64,000 bases of DNA from Chitinophagaceae bacterium (GCA_023251255.1 JAHEZD010000015.1:1-64000), one strand, 5' to 3'; numbered from the stretch's first letter, positions 53,035 through 61,701 are shown. The notes: generated from the sequence alone by a model not told the origin. Program-made: numbers and translations.

Positions 53035-53217
53035 TTATTTGATTTCTTTATGAACGGTTACTTTTTTCAAAATTGGGTTGAATTTCTTCAGCTCCATTCT
53101 TTCAGGAGTGTTCTTTTTGTTCTTTACAGTGATGTAACGGCTTGTGCCGGGCTTGCCTGAAGTTTTATGTTCAGTACATTCCAAAATCACTTGAACCCTG
53201 TTGCCTTTCTTTGCCAT
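53035..53217 (-). CDS. rpmG: 50S ribosomal protein L33
   Basis: L33 binds 23S rRNA near the E site. The 60-residue protein has the [18 protein letters not shown] start and the [22 protein letters not shown] core typical of the family. Only one cysteine is present, so the zinc ribbon is missing and this is the C-minus form. It lies 28 bp after rpmB and 2 bp before the DUF4295 gene. Confidence 0.96.
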   Translation of the reverse strand: MAKKGNRVQVILECTEHKTSGKPGTSRYITVKNKKNTPERMELKKFNPILKKVTVHKEIK

Positions 53218-53245
53218 TGTATAGGTACTTTACCTGTGATTTAAA

Positions 53246-53482
53246 TTAGATTTTGTTTCCTTGGGCCCTAAGGTCCTTTACTACAGAAGCCAACCCATTC
53301 TTATTAACGGTACGGATGGCTTCACCAGAAAGCTTCAAGGTAATCCAACGGTCTTCTTCAGCAAAGAAGAAACGCTTGGTTTGCAAATTTGGTAAAAACC
53401 TACGTTTGGTTTTTATGTTCGAATGGGAAACAGTGTGACCTGTTAGTGGTTTTTTACCTGTAAGCTGACATACTCTAGCCAT
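53246..53482 (-). CDS. rpmB: 50S ribosomal protein L28
   Basis: L28 stabilises the large subunit near the E site and is needed for full assembly. The 78-residue protein shows [35 protein letters not shown] and the [20 protein letters not shown] ending. It has one cysteine and no CxxC pair. It is the first gene of the rpmB-rpmG-DUF4295 unit and has a -7 box upstream that matches the rpsL promoter. Confidence 0.96.
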   Translation of the reverse strand: MARVCQLTGKKPLTGHTVSHSNIKTKRRFLPNLQTKRFFFAEEDRWITLKLSGEAIRTVNKNGLASVVKDLRAQGNKI

Positions 53483-53504
53483 AACACATTTTTTTTCTGG
53501 ACGG

Positions 53505-53512
53505 CAAAAGTA
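53505..53512 (-). promoter_or_regulatory. -7 promoter element of rpmB
   Basis: On the minus strand TACTTTTG matches TAnnTTTG exactly and lies 22 bp before the rpmB start codon. It is part of GGACGGCAAAAGTA (53499-53512, plus strand), identical to the rpsL promoter. A clear -33 TTTG was not found at the expected distance. Confidence 0.5.
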
Positions 53513-53596
53513 AGGGGTTGCCCTGAAATATCAGCATAAAGGGGAAAGTTTTTTTGATTTTATTTCAATCCTCCCATCCTCCCGCCTCGTTAATAC

Positions 53597-53624
53597 AAAA
53601 GCCCCGCTTTTCAGCAGGGCTTTT
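53597..53624 (-). terminator. Rho-independent terminator of the OmpA gene
   Basis: AAAAGCCC and GGGCTTTT form the outer stem, and an inner GC/GC pair extends it with one mismatch. It lies 17 bp after the stop codon of the OmpA-family gene. Confidence 0.75.
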
Positions 53625-53641
53625 GGTAAATATGCTAACGG

Positions 53642-55012
53642 TTAAAGTTCCCTCAATTTCATTTCCACCCTTCTATTTTTGGCACGGCCAGCAGCAGTTT
53701 TATTGTCTGCAATTGGTTTTTCCAAACCATAGCCTACCGCACTTAAACGGCTTTCAGCAATGCCTTTCTTCTTTAAATAAGCTTTTACGGCATTTGCGCG
53801 GGCTTGTGATAATTTCTTGTTCAGGGCCGCTGAACCGGTATTGTCTGTATGTCCTTCAATGTCCAGTCCTAAGGTTGAATTGTCAGGCTCGTTCAATAGG
53901 GCCACAATGCCATCCAAAGCTGGATTGCTTTTCTTAAGCAAAATTGCACTACCAGTTGCAAAATAGATGGCAGTTGCCGCTTTTTCTACTTTCTGCTTCT
54001 TTTCTTCTGTAATCTTTGGAAGAGGGCAGCCACCATTGCTTGCCGGACCGGCTACAGTTGGGCATTTGTCTTCTTCATCATTAATGCCATCCTTATCTGT
54101 ATCCGGTATTGGGCAACCTTGGTAACGGGCCAAACCTGGTACATCTTTACACTTATCTTCTTCGTCATTGATGCCATCCTTATCTGTATCCGGTATTGGG
54201 CAGCCACCATATTTTGCTACACCAGGAACAGTTGGGCATTTATCATTTTCGTCATTGATACCATCTTTATCCGTATCCGGTACTGGGCAACCATTGTATT
54301 TCGCAACTCCAGGAACGGTTGGGCATTTGTCCAAACTGTCAACAATGCCATCCTTATCTGTATCTTTTGGTTCAACTTTTATTGGCGGAGGTGGTGGAGG
54401 TATAACCTTAACTACTTTCTTTTCTACCAATGGTGACCCAAAACCTATTGAGTAATTGAAATTGTAATTAGTGGTTGTAGTGGTTACTGGTATATGGTAG
54501 GAAAACTGGGTAAACAGAAAGGATTCTGCATCACCTAAATTAAACTGGAGCCCGGTTCCTACAGGTATGTAAGTGCCAAAATAGGTTCCTGCATACATGG
54601 ATGCACCTAACCCTGCTGAAAGGTAAGGAACCATGAAATATTTATCTGATAACAGTTTCATATTCAGGCTGGCATCAGCTTCCAATAGGAACTTATCCTG
54701 TCCAAGTTTTGGCTTGCCATTAAGAAAAGGATAGTTAACAAATGTTCCACCTAATGAGCCCATAAAATCAAGATGGTCAGTGAGACCTTGAAAATATTGC
54801 ACACTTAGCCCCGGGGACATTGATAAAGTTCTGGCCCAGCTATTGTTTTGCAGGACAGAAGCCAATGAGGTGGTACTGATCCGATCTGGGGTTATAAAAT
54901 CTTTAAGAAAGAAATTAACGCTTAGGGTTGGGCGTTTTTTCCAACTGGAGGTTTGTGCAACTGCTGCACCAAGAAAACCAACAGTTAGTAAACACATAAT
55001 GAGTTTCTTCAT
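53642..55012 (-). CDS. OmpA-family outer-membrane protein with TSP type 3 repeats
   Basis: The 456-residue protein has a signal peptide ending at AVAQ (residue 20) and an N-terminal barrel-like region (about 25-200). A proline-rich hinge (IPPPPPPI) follows, then four thrombospondin type 3 repeats with the DTDKDGI calcium motif and CPxVxGxAxYxGCP links (about 215-335). The C-terminal OmpA domain (about 345-456) has IYFATGSA, DIEGHTDNTGS and NRRVEMKL, which bind peptidoglycan. It probably tethers the outer membrane to the wall. Confidence 0.93.
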   Translation of the reverse strand: MKKLIMCLLTVGFLGAAVAQTSSWKKRPTLSVNFFLKDFITPDRISTTSLASVLQNNSWARTLSMSPGLSVQYFQGLTDHLDFMGSLGGTFVNYPFLNGKPKLGQDKFLLEADASLNMKLLSDKYFMVPYLSAGLGASMYAGTYFGTYIPVGTGLQFNLGDAESFLFTQFSYHIPVTTTTTNYNFNYSIGFGSPLVEKKVVKVIPPPPPPIKVEPKDTDKDGIVDSLDKCPTVPGVAKYNGCPVPDTDKDGINDENDKCPTVPGVAKYGGCPIPDTDKDGINDEEDKCKDVPGLARYQGCPIPDTDKDGINDEEDKCPTVAGPASNGGCPLPKITEEKKQKVEKAATAIYFATGSAILLKKSNPALDGIVALLNEPDNSTLGLDIEGHTDNTGSAALNKKLSQARANAVKAYLKKKGIAESRLSAVGYGLEKPIADNKTAAGRAKNRRVEMKLREL

Positions 55013-55181
55013 AAAAACAGTTTTATTAATTAAGCAAAAATAGGGGGTGCAACTTATTAACTGAAAATTAAGATTTAATAGTTATCACCAACTATTCACG
55101 GTTTTTTACATTGCTTTGTTTGATGGAAGGCTTTTTTAAAGCCCAAACATGCAGTGCCTTATTTATAATGAAAGAATATTC

Positions 55182-55904
55182 ATGAAGCAGAGTTCAATAT
55201 TGCTTTTCATCTTGTTTGCTGCCATGCAATTGCAGTGTTCGTGTTTATCAAGCCGTTCCACCATCAAGAAAAACGAATATGGCCTAGCAGTGGTCTCCAA
55301 TAAAAGAGAGTATCGGAAAACAACTTCAACTGACAGCAGCAGAAAGATGGTGGCTCTTTCCAGCTATTTGAAACCAATGAACACAGACTGGCAGTATGCA
55401 ACTGTCAACAACTTTACCAAACAAATCCTCTATAAAAAACCTGATGCATACCTGCGAATGGAAGCCGCCATTGCGTTACAAAAAGCAAGCGAAGAACTGA
55501 AAACCAAAGGACTGGGTTTCAAGATTTTTGATGCTTACCGCCCTTATTCAGTAACAAAAAAGATGTGGTCGGTGGTGCCCGATGAAAATTATGCAGCCAA
55601 TCCCGCCAAGGGAAGTGGCCATAACCGGGGAGCTGCGATTGATTTGACTTTGTACAGTTTGCAAACAGGCAAAGAATTGACGATGCCTACACCTTTTGAC
55701 GATTTCACTGAGAAAGCCCATCATGATTATTGGCAATTGGACAGTTTAGTGTTGATCAACAGGCAAATTTTGAAGGATATTATGGTCAAATATGGTTTCC
55801 TACCGCTGGCCACGGAATGGTGGCACTATTACCTGCCCAATGCTGCCCACCGTTTTGAATTAATGGACCTAAATTTCAAAGAGATGAAGAAAATAGTCAA
55901 ATAA
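55182..55904 (+). CDS. D-alanyl-D-alanine dipeptidase, VanX/DdpX type
   Basis: The enzyme is a zinc metallopeptidase that cleaves D-Ala-D-Ala. I chose the ATG at 55182 (MKQSSILLFILF), giving 240 residues and an N-terminal hydrophobic segment for export; cysteines at 19 and 21 might be lipidated. FKIFDAYRPYS carries Arg120. SGHNRGAAIDLTL has zinc ligands His147 and Asp154, and EWWH has the catalytic Glu212 and the ligand His215. No vanH, vanA or vanRS genes are nearby, so a role in wall turnover or nutrient use is more likely than glycopeptide resistance. Confidence 0.9.
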   Translation: MKQSSILLFILFAAMQLQCSCLSSRSTIKKNEYGLAVVSNKREYRKTTSTDSSRKMVALSSYLKPMNTDWQYATVNNFTKQILYKKPDAYLRMEAAIALQKASEELKTKGLGFKIFDAYRPYSVTKKMWSVVPDENYAANPAKGSGHNRGAAIDLTLYSLQTGKELTMPTPFDDFTEKAHHDYWQLDSLVLINRQILKDIMVKYGFLPLATEWWHYYLPNAAHRFELMDLNFKEMKKIVK

Positions 55905-55967
55905 TGTCCTTTTCGGATGAAAGGTATTCGATAACCTATCGTAACCAATTGCCTAAAACTACACAGT

Positions 55968-56186
55968 ATGAAATTTACAAAAAGGTTTGCAGCCCTGCTC
56001 TTAATTGCTGGCTTATCGCTAACAACAGTTTCTGCACAGCAGAAAGAAAAAATGAAAGACCATAAATGTACAGCGGCATGTACAAAAGAAAAGCATGTTT
56101 ATGCTCATGGTGAAAAAGGACATAAGTGCACAGAAGCGTGCCACAAGCCGGCTAAAAAAGGCAAGAAGATGGAAAGCAAAATGTAA
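55968..56186 (+). CDS. Small secreted Cys/His-rich protein
   Basis: The 72-residue protein has a signal peptide ending at VSAQ (residue 24). The mature part has two copies of an HKCTxAC motif (HKCTAACTK at about 32-40 and HKCTEACHK at about 52-60) joined by HVYAHGEKG, and a very lysine-rich tail. Four cysteines and several histidines in this order would suit binding of a transition metal such as copper or zinc, but no family is recognised with certainty. It stands alone, before a long hairpin. Confidence 0.7.
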   Translation: MKFTKRFAALLLIAGLSLTTVSAQQKEKMKDHKCTAACTKEKHVYAHGEKGHKCTEACHKPAKKGKKMESKM

Positions 56187-56285
56187 TTGACGCAAGTTGC
56201 CAGAGAGTTCCCAGTTCAGGGCATCTCGAAGAGTATCGAAACAACTTGTTTGGGAAACTGCCTACATCAGCAATTTGGCTCAGAT

Positions 56286-56324
56286 AAACAATAAGCCAGT
56301 TTAAAACTAACTGGCTTATTGTTT
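56286..56324. terminator. 16-bp perfect stem, bidirectional terminator
   Basis: AAACAATAAGCCAGTT at 56286-56301 pairs perfectly with 56309-56324 around a 7-base loop. Both ends are A/T-rich, so it can terminate the plus-strand gene ending at 56186 and the convergent gene, whose stop codon overlaps its last two bases. Confidence 0.75.
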
Positions 56325-56619
56325 ATTTGAACTTCTCCGTTTTTTCATCCGCAGTCATATCCCCACCACTACGTACCTGCATTTGAATACTGCTGATCCA
56401 TTCATGACAGCCACGACTGTACAAATGCTCGTTTACTGAATGGATGACTTCCATCACTTCTTTGTAGGTTCCTTCGAGTATGGTAGTAAAAGGCCCCACC
56501 TCATGTTTAATACCGGATTGCTGGATAATTTCTATGGCTTCGTCCACCCATTCATAAGGATGTTTGTTCTGAACAATTGGAAGCACCTGAATGGAAGCAT
56601 TTACAATAAACTGGTGCAT
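56323..56619 (-). CDS. Thiamine-binding/YkoF-like protein (MTH1187 family)
   Basis: I chose the ATG at 56619 (MHQFIVNASIQVLP), giving 98 residues. IVNASIQVLP, AIEIIQQSGIKHEVGPFTTILEG and VMEVIHSVNEHLYSRG match the PF01910 family, a ferredoxin-like fold that forms tetramers and in some members binds thiamine or hydroxymethylpyrimidine. The function in Bacteroidota is unproven. It lies 31 bp after the DUF952 gene. Confidence 0.85.
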   Translation of the reverse strand: MHQFIVNASIQVLPIVQNKHPYEWVDEAIEIIQQSGIKHEVGPFTTILEGTYKEVMEVIHSVNEHLYSRGCHEWISSIQMQVRSGGDMTADEKTEKFK

Positions 56620-56650
56620 AAAATATTTCTTTAGGATTTTACTGAGTAAA

Positions 56651-56953
56651 TCAAAGTTCCACCACTTCAACCACCGCATCTAAATTAAGTGTACCGAACA
56701 CATGGGGGAACTCCTCATTCACTGACGGGGCCAGTTCACACTTCAACTCATTACTTAAAAGATCAGTAGCGATAACCAGTTTCACCAAATTAGTCTTGCC
56801 AGCAAAATACCTCTCCAAAACATCCTGTACCTGGTTTGCTGTACTGCAATGGATGAAACCTTCCATAGCTAGTGAAGGAGTTTCGTAATAATCGTTCACT
56901 TGGGCTATTATCCATTCTTCTTTTGTAGTAATATGGTAAATAATATTTGACAT
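56651..56953 (-). CDS. DUF952 family protein
   Basis: I chose the ATG at 56953 (MSNIIYHITTKEEW), giving 100 residues. IYHITTKEEW, SLAMEGFIHCSTANQV, LVKLVIATDLL and FPHVFGTLNLDAV are typical of DUF952. The fold resembles ADP-ribosyltransferase-like domains and the activity is unknown. It lies 15 bp after aroC and ahead of the thiamine-binding-type gene, so it may belong to the end of the aro transcript. Confidence 0.88.
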   Translation of the reverse strand: MSNIIYHITTKEEWIIAQVNDYYETPSLAMEGFIHCSTANQVQDVLERYFAGKTNLVKLVIATDLLSNELKCELAPSVNEEFPHVFGTLNLDAVVEVVEL

Positions 56954-56968
56954 ACGATTGTTCTTCAA

Positions 56969-57964
56969 CTATTTTATCACACGTGGAATGAACTGCTCCT
57001 GCAGCATACAATCCACTAGTACCAATGCTGTGACCGCTTCCACAATTACGGGCGCGCGCAGGGCAACACATAGGTCATGGCGACCTTTGATGGAAAAATT
57101 TTCAATATTACCGGTTTCCCAGTTCAGGCTGTGCTGTTCTTTTGGAGTGGATGAAGTTGGCTTTATAGCAATTCTAAAAACAAGTTCATTGCCATTGCTG
57201 ATGCCGCCCACAATACCACCTGCATGATTGGTGGCAGTTTTGCCATCCATATTTTCAATGGCATCATTATGTTGGCTACCAAACATTTTTGCAGCAGCAA
57301 AACCAGCCCCAAACTCAACACCTTTTACAGCAGGAATGGCGAACATGGCATGGGCCAATAAGGATTCCAACGAATCAAAGTAGGGCTCACCCAGACCAAC
57401 CGGAACACCCGTGACTTTACATTCAACAATGCCACCAACAGAGTCCTTTGCATCAATGGCATTTTGCAAACCTTTTTCCAAATCGGTTTCGCCATTGATT
57501 TCCGCAACAACAGCAGCAATATTTAATTGAGGCATCAACTTTTTGGCAATCGCTCCTGCAGCTACCAATGCAGTTGTGAGCCTTGCACTGAAGTGTCCAC
57601 CACCACGGTAGTCTTCATTGCCACCAAACTTTTGATGGGCTACCCAATCCGCATGGCCAGGTCGTGGGAAACTTCTCTGCTTCTGGTAGTCCTCGCTGCG
57701 GGTGTTGTTGTTCTCAAATAAAATAGTAACGGGAAACCCTGTTGTTTTTCCATTGAAAAGCCCGCTTTTAAAAAAAGGGTAATCATCTTCCTGACGGGGT
57801 GTTGTGCCCTTTTGCTTGCCGCCCTTTCTGCGTTCCAAATCGGGCAATAAATCTTCCGCTATCAATGATAGACCGGCAGGGCAGCCATCAACGGTTATGC
57901 CCACGCACTCTCCGTGGCTTTCACCAAAAATGGAAACACGAAATAACCTTCCAAAAGAATTCAT
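56969..57964 (-). CDS. aroC: Chorismate synthase
   Basis: AroC converts 5-enolpyruvylshikimate 3-phosphate to chorismate with reduced FMN. The 331-residue protein is slightly shorter than the usual 350-360. FGESHGECVGITVDGCPAG, RPGHADWVAHQKFG, DYRGGGHFSARLT, and SQHNDAIENMDG with NHAGGIVGGISNG are conserved in order. It lies 4 bp after aroA on the same strand. Confidence 0.96.
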   Translation of the reverse strand: MNSFGRLFRVSIFGESHGECVGITVDGCPAGLSLIAEDLLPDLERRKGGKQKGTTPRQEDDYPFFKSGLFNGKTTGFPVTILFENNNTRSEDYQKQRSFPRPGHADWVAHQKFGGNEDYRGGGHFSARLTTALVAAGAIAKKLMPQLNIAAVVAEINGETDLEKGLQNAIDAKDSVGGIVECKVTGVPVGLGEPYFDSLESLLAHAMFAIPAVKGVEFGAGFAAAKMFGSQHNDAIENMDGKTATNHAGGIVGGISNGNELVFRIAIKPTSSTPKEQHSLNWETGNIENFSIKGRHDLCVALRAPVIVEAVTALVLVDCMLQEQFIPRVIK

Positions 57965-57968
57965 ACAA

Positions 57969-59234
57969 TTAGTTTATGGTTGCTCCAAGCTTTCTTAGAT
58001 GTTCATAGAAATTGGGATAGGATTTATTGATGGCCTCTGCTTCATCAACAATTGTTTCACCCTCTGCTTTCAAAGCAGCCACTGCACAGGCCATAGCAAT
58101 CCTATGGTCATGATGTGAATGGACATTTGCACCTTTCAGTCCATTACCGCCTTTTATCAACATCAAATCTTCCTGTAAAATGATTTCCACGCCCATTTTG
58201 CTAAACTCTTCCTGTAAAGTTAGGCCACGGTTGCTTTCTTTGTGGGCCAACCTGCCCACACCTTCAATGACGGTTGTGCCTTCGCAGTAAGATGCAAGAG
58301 CAACGAGTGGGGGAAATAAATCTGGGCAATCCGTTGCATTGAAATGGAAAGCCCTTAAGGGAGCAGGGCCAATTTCAATTTGCTCCAGTTGAATGGAAAT
58401 ACTGCAACCTGAAGCTGATAAAGCTTCCAATATTTTTTTATCTGCCTGTGCTGATTGAACATCTAGGCCTTTTACAACAATGCTTCCTGCAATGGCGCCG
58501 GCAACTAATAGAAATGCTGCCCCACTCCAATCACCTTCAACTGTATACTCGATTTGCAATTTCTGATTTGTAATTTCTGATTTATTGAACTCGAAGGATT
58601 CGTAGTTGTTGTTTACTGGAATAATCAAATCAAATTGTTTCATTACTTCTAACGTCAAATCAACATAAGGTTTGCTTTTCAGGTTATTCACTTTGATAAT
58701 AGCATCTTCATTGCTTACTGAAAATGCCATCAACAAACCAGTTAGAAATTGAGAACTCAATGAACCATCTACCGCAATATTTTTTGCTTGCAATGACCCT
58801 TTGATTTGTAAAGGCAATTTGCCTTCATTACTTTTTATATCAACAGATAATTGAGGTAGAATTTCATCAAAGAAATCCATTGGCCTTGTCAATAAACTTC
58901 CTGTTCCGTTAATGGTGATTTGTTTTTCACTCAATGCAACTATTGGTGTAAACATCCTGATGCTTAAACCACTTTCTCCACTGTTGATTTCGTTCGCAAC
59001 AGGCTTTACACCGTTGCTCTTGATAATAAGTGCTTCATCTTTAAACTCAACCGATGCTCCAAGTTTCTGAATGATATCCAATGCTGCTTTATCATCATTG
59101 CTGATGCCTGGATTAAGGATGATGCTTTCACCTTCCCTCACCAGAGCTGCTGCACATGCACGTTGCATGGAACTTTTGGATGCTGGTGCAAAAACATTTC
59201 CTGATAATGTGGATGGTTGTATAGTTACTTTCAT
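57969..59234 (-). CDS. aroA: EPSP synthase (3-phosphoshikimate 1-carboxyvinyltransferase)
   Basis: AroA joins shikimate 3-phosphate and PEP. The 421-residue protein has the SKSSMQRACAAA phosphate loop (about 19-30), INSGESGLSIRMF in place of the usual NaGTaxR motif, LSSQFLTGLLMAF, DWSGAAFLLVAGA and HDHRIAMACAVAAL. The glycine of the NAGTA motif is replaced within SGESGL, which suggests a divergent class rather than an inactive enzyme. It sits between aroB and aroC. Confidence 0.94.
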   Translation of the reverse strand: MKVTIQPSTLSGNVFAPASKSSMQRACAAALVREGESIILNPGISNDDKAALDIIQKLGASVEFKDEALIIKSNGVKPVANEINSGESGLSIRMFTPIVALSEKQITINGTGSLLTRPMDFFDEILPQLSVDIKSNEGKLPLQIKGSLQAKNIAVDGSLSSQFLTGLLMAFSVSNEDAIIKVNNLKSKPYVDLTLEVMKQFDLIIPVNNNYESFEFNKSEITNQKLQIEYTVEGDWSGAAFLLVAGAIAGSIVVKGLDVQSAQADKKILEALSASGCSISIQLEQIEIGPAPLRAFHFNATDCPDLFPPLVALASYCEGTTVIEGVGRLAHKESNRGLTLQEEFSKMGVEIILQEDLMLIKGGNGLKGANVHSHHDHRIAMACAVAALKAEGETIVDEAEAINKSYPNFYEHLRKLGATIN

Positions 59235-59256
59235 TCCCCTATCCCCTAAAGGGGTA

Positions 59257-60276
59257 TTATAAGTGTGAGATTAAATTTTCTAAATCATCCAATGGGATGG
59301 GAAGCACAATTCCTTTTCCAATCTTCTCTAATAAGATATAGTTCATCTCCTTCCTTGCACGTTTCTTATCCATCTTCAATACTTCAAATACTTTCTTTTT
59401 ATCGAAGTCCGCATAAGTGGGCAAGCCATATTGTTCCAATACCTGCGTCACTACTTCGGTTTGCTTGAACCCCAATAATTGCTTGGAAATTTCACAAGCA
59501 TAAGTCATACCAATGGAAATGGCTTGACCGTGGGATAATTCATACTGGTTCTCCAATGCATGGCCCAAGGTATGGCCAAAGTTCAAGAGCTTCCTATCAG
59601 TTTGCTCAAATTCATCCGCCTGTACCACCTTGAGCTTGATTCTTGCATTACGTTGTATCAATAAACAAGCTTCTTTCTTCTTACTTGTATAATATTTTAA
59701 CGAATGGCCCTGCAATTCCTTGAACATAGCTGCATCTTTAATGCAGGCATGCTTAATTATTTCAGCAAAGCCATTCTGCCATTCTGCTTCGGGCAATGTA
59801 TTCAAGAAAATTAGGTCATGCAGGATGAAGGAAGGCTGTTTGGTAACCCCAACAATATTCTTGTAGACACCGATATCAATTCCATTTTTCCCACCAATAC
59901 TTGCATCTACCAATGCTAACAATGTAGTTGGAATGAACCCGAATTTTATACCGCGCATATAGATGGATGCTATATAACCAGTAAGGTCTGTAACCACGCC
60001 TCCGCCCACACCAACTAAAATAGTTTTCCTATCAGCTTCATAAGCAATCAACTGTTCAACAATGGAATCAACAGTTGATTGTATCTTGAATTGTTCCCCA
60101 GCTTTTAAGACAATGGTATTATAGTTCCTGAACCTTTTTTGATGCGCAGTAAATACATTTTCATCAGTGATGAAAATGGCATGGCGCACATCCATTATTT
60201 CCTTTAAATGGCTGATGCCATTGGCGAAATAAATATCTGTAGATGCTTGACCGAATTTGAAGGTTTGTTTGGTCAT
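59257..60276 (-). CDS. aroB: 3-dehydroquinate synthase
   Basis: AroB converts DAHP to 3-dehydroquinate with NAD and a divalent metal. I chose the ATG at 60276 (MTKQTFKFGQAS), giving 339 residues. GVGGGVVTDLTGYIASIYMRG binds NAD. GFAEIIKHACI and NFGHTLGHALENQY provide the metal ligands Glu, His and His. KNGIDIGVYKNIVG is the carbaphosphonate loop. It is 22 bp upstream of aroA. Confidence 0.95.
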   Translation of the reverse strand: MTKQTFKFGQASTDIYFANGISHLKEIMDVRHAIFITDENVFTAHQKRFRNYNTIVLKAGEQFKIQSTVDSIVEQLIAYEADRKTILVGVGGGVVTDLTGYIASIYMRGIKFGFIPTTLLALVDASIGGKNGIDIGVYKNIVGVTKQPSFILHDLIFLNTLPEAEWQNGFAEIIKHACIKDAAMFKELQGHSLKYYTSKKKEACLLIQRNARIKLKVVQADEFEQTDRKLLNFGHTLGHALENQYELSHGQAISIGMTYACEISKQLLGFKQTEVVTQVLEQYGLPTYADFDKKKVFEVLKMDKKRARKEMNYILLEKIGKGIVLPIPLDDLENLISHL

Positions 60277-60441
60277 GTTTGAACCACAAAGACACAAAGG
60301 CACAAAGTTTTACAACGGAATTATGCTATTGTGATGTTGAATAATGTTGTGTTGTACAAGTATGCGACGCAACTGGAGTTCAATAGACATCCTGCTGCTC
60401 GCCCCAAAAAAGATTGCTTCATTCCTCGCAATGACGAGTGT

Positions 60442-60474
60442 AAGTGTCTGACGCCTTTGAAGCGTCTGACACTT
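60442..60474. repeat. Hairpin repeat at the end of the DAHP synthase gene
   Basis: AAGTGTCTGACGC at 60442-60454 pairs with GCGTCTGACACTT at 60462-60474 with one T-T mismatch, around a 7-base loop. The last base is part of the DAHP synthase stop codon. No T-run follows, so it is not a standard terminator. Just beyond it lies ATTGCTTCATTCCTCGCAAT, similar to dispersed intergenic repeats. Confidence 0.45.
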
Positions 60475-61559
60475 TAGGAATTCATAATCTTGTTCTGGTG
60501 ATTGATACTTTCCATGTGAACCGCATCAAAATACTTAGTGATGAATTCCCTGCTCAAACCAATCTTGCCCCCTTTGGCAGTTGCTTTTTCCAGTATTTCG
60601 TTCCAACGGTTGGTTTGCAGAATGGTGATATTATTTTCTTTTTTGTACAGGCCAATTTTCTCGGCTACCTTCATACGTTGGCTTAAAATCTGCATCAGTT
60701 CATCATCCAATTGATTGATCTGCTGACGCAATTTTTCCAGTGCTGCATGGTACTCTGCACTCTGCACATCTTCCCTGCGCCAAATGATATTGCCAACCAG
60801 TTCACCCAATACTTCCGGTGTAATCTGCTGCTTGGCATCGCTCCAGGCATTGTCCGGATCAATATGGCTTTCAATAATCAGCCCATCGTAATCGAGGTCT
60901 ATACTTGTTTGGGAAATTTCCTGTAAGATGTCCCTCCTACCGCTGATATGCGAAGGATCGCAAATAAGCATCATATCCGGATTGCGGCGTTTCATTTCGA
61001 TAGCCAAATGCCACATAGGGGCATTGCGGTATTCCGTGTTTCCATAAGAAGAAAAGCCACGGTGAATCAACCCAATATTTTTAATGCCTGCTTTTGCTAC
61101 ACGCTCTACAGCGCCTGTCCATAACTCCAAATCAGGATTGATAGGGTTTTTGATTAACACAGGCACATCAACGCCACGCAAGGCATCTGCAATTTCCTGT
61201 ACGCTGAATGGATTAACGGTGGTCCTTGCACCAATCCATAAAACATCCACATCAAAGCTCAGCGCATCTTCTACCTGTTTTGCTGTAGCTACTTCAACGG
61301 TGATTGGCAGTCCGGTAAGTTCCTTTGCTTTTGCCATCCATGGTAGCCCTTTTACGCCGATGCCTTCAAACTGGCCCGGGCGCGTACGGGGTTTCCAAAT
61401 GCCTGCACGCAACATGTCTACTTTACCTGTTGCCGCTAAGCCTTGTGCAGTTGCTAAAACCTGTTCCTCTGTTTCTGCCGAACATGGTCCTGAGATGATG
61501 AGTGGGCGCTTGTTCCAAACATCTGCAATTGTTTTCTTTTGTTCTAATGCTTGCTCCAT
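60474..61559 (-). CDS. Bifunctional DAHP synthase / chorismate mutase
   Basis: The 361-residue protein joins a DAHP synthase (about 1-255) to an AroQ-type chorismate mutase (about 265-361). SGPCSAET (23-30), GIWKPRTRPGQFEGIG, IGARTTVNPF, LIKNPINPDLELW, CDPSHISGRRD and IESHIDPDNAWSD mark the KDPG-aldolase-like type I-beta synthase. The mutase has LRQQINQLDDELMQILSQRMKVAEKIG. The order is unusual because in some relatives the mutase comes first, and the mutase often provides feedback control. It lies 198 bp upstream of the aroB start codon on the same strand. Confidence 0.95.
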   Translation of the reverse strand: MEQALEQKKTIADVWNKRPLIISGPCSAETEEQVLATAQGLAATGKVDMLRAGIWKPRTRPGQFEGIGVKGLPWMAKAKELTGLPITVEVATAKQVEDALSFDVDVLWIGARTTVNPFSVQEIADALRGVDVPVLIKNPINPDLELWTGAVERVAKAGIKNIGLIHRGFSSYGNTEYRNAPMWHLAIEMKRRNPDMMLICDPSHISGRRDILQEISQTSIDLDYDGLIIESHIDPDNAWSDAKQQITPEVLGELVGNIIWRREDVQSAEYHAALEKLRQQINQLDDELMQILSQRMKVAEKIGLYKKENNITILQTNRWNEILEKATAKGGKIGLSREFITKYFDAVHMESINHQNKIMNS

Positions 61560-61581
61560 TGTTTAATAGTTAAATGGTTTA

Positions 61582-61700
61582 CTGGTTAATGAGTTAATTG
61601 GTATTATACTATGTTTTAAAACATTCATTGTTATGATCTGCAAAAAGCATACGCACTAATTAACTCATTAACCAATTAACTTCATTAACTCATTAACCAG
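61582..61700. repeat. TTAACTCATTAACC inverted and direct repeats
   Basis: CTGGTTAATGAGTTAAT at 61582-61598 is the exact reverse complement of 61684-61700. A further copy of ATTAACTCATTAACCA lies at 61659-61674. Together the copies form alternative hairpins between the DAHP synthase and DEAD-box genes. Related TTAACCAGTTAAC strings lie near 15250. Confidence 0.55.
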
Positions 61701-61701
61701 C

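Noticed and set aside
55182-55904. Vancomycin resistance cluster
   Set aside because: Only the VanX-like gene is present; no ligase, dehydrogenase or VanRS genes are nearby.
60442-60474. Rho-independent terminator after the DAHP synthase gene
   Set aside because: The hairpin contains part of the stop codon and has no T-run on either strand.
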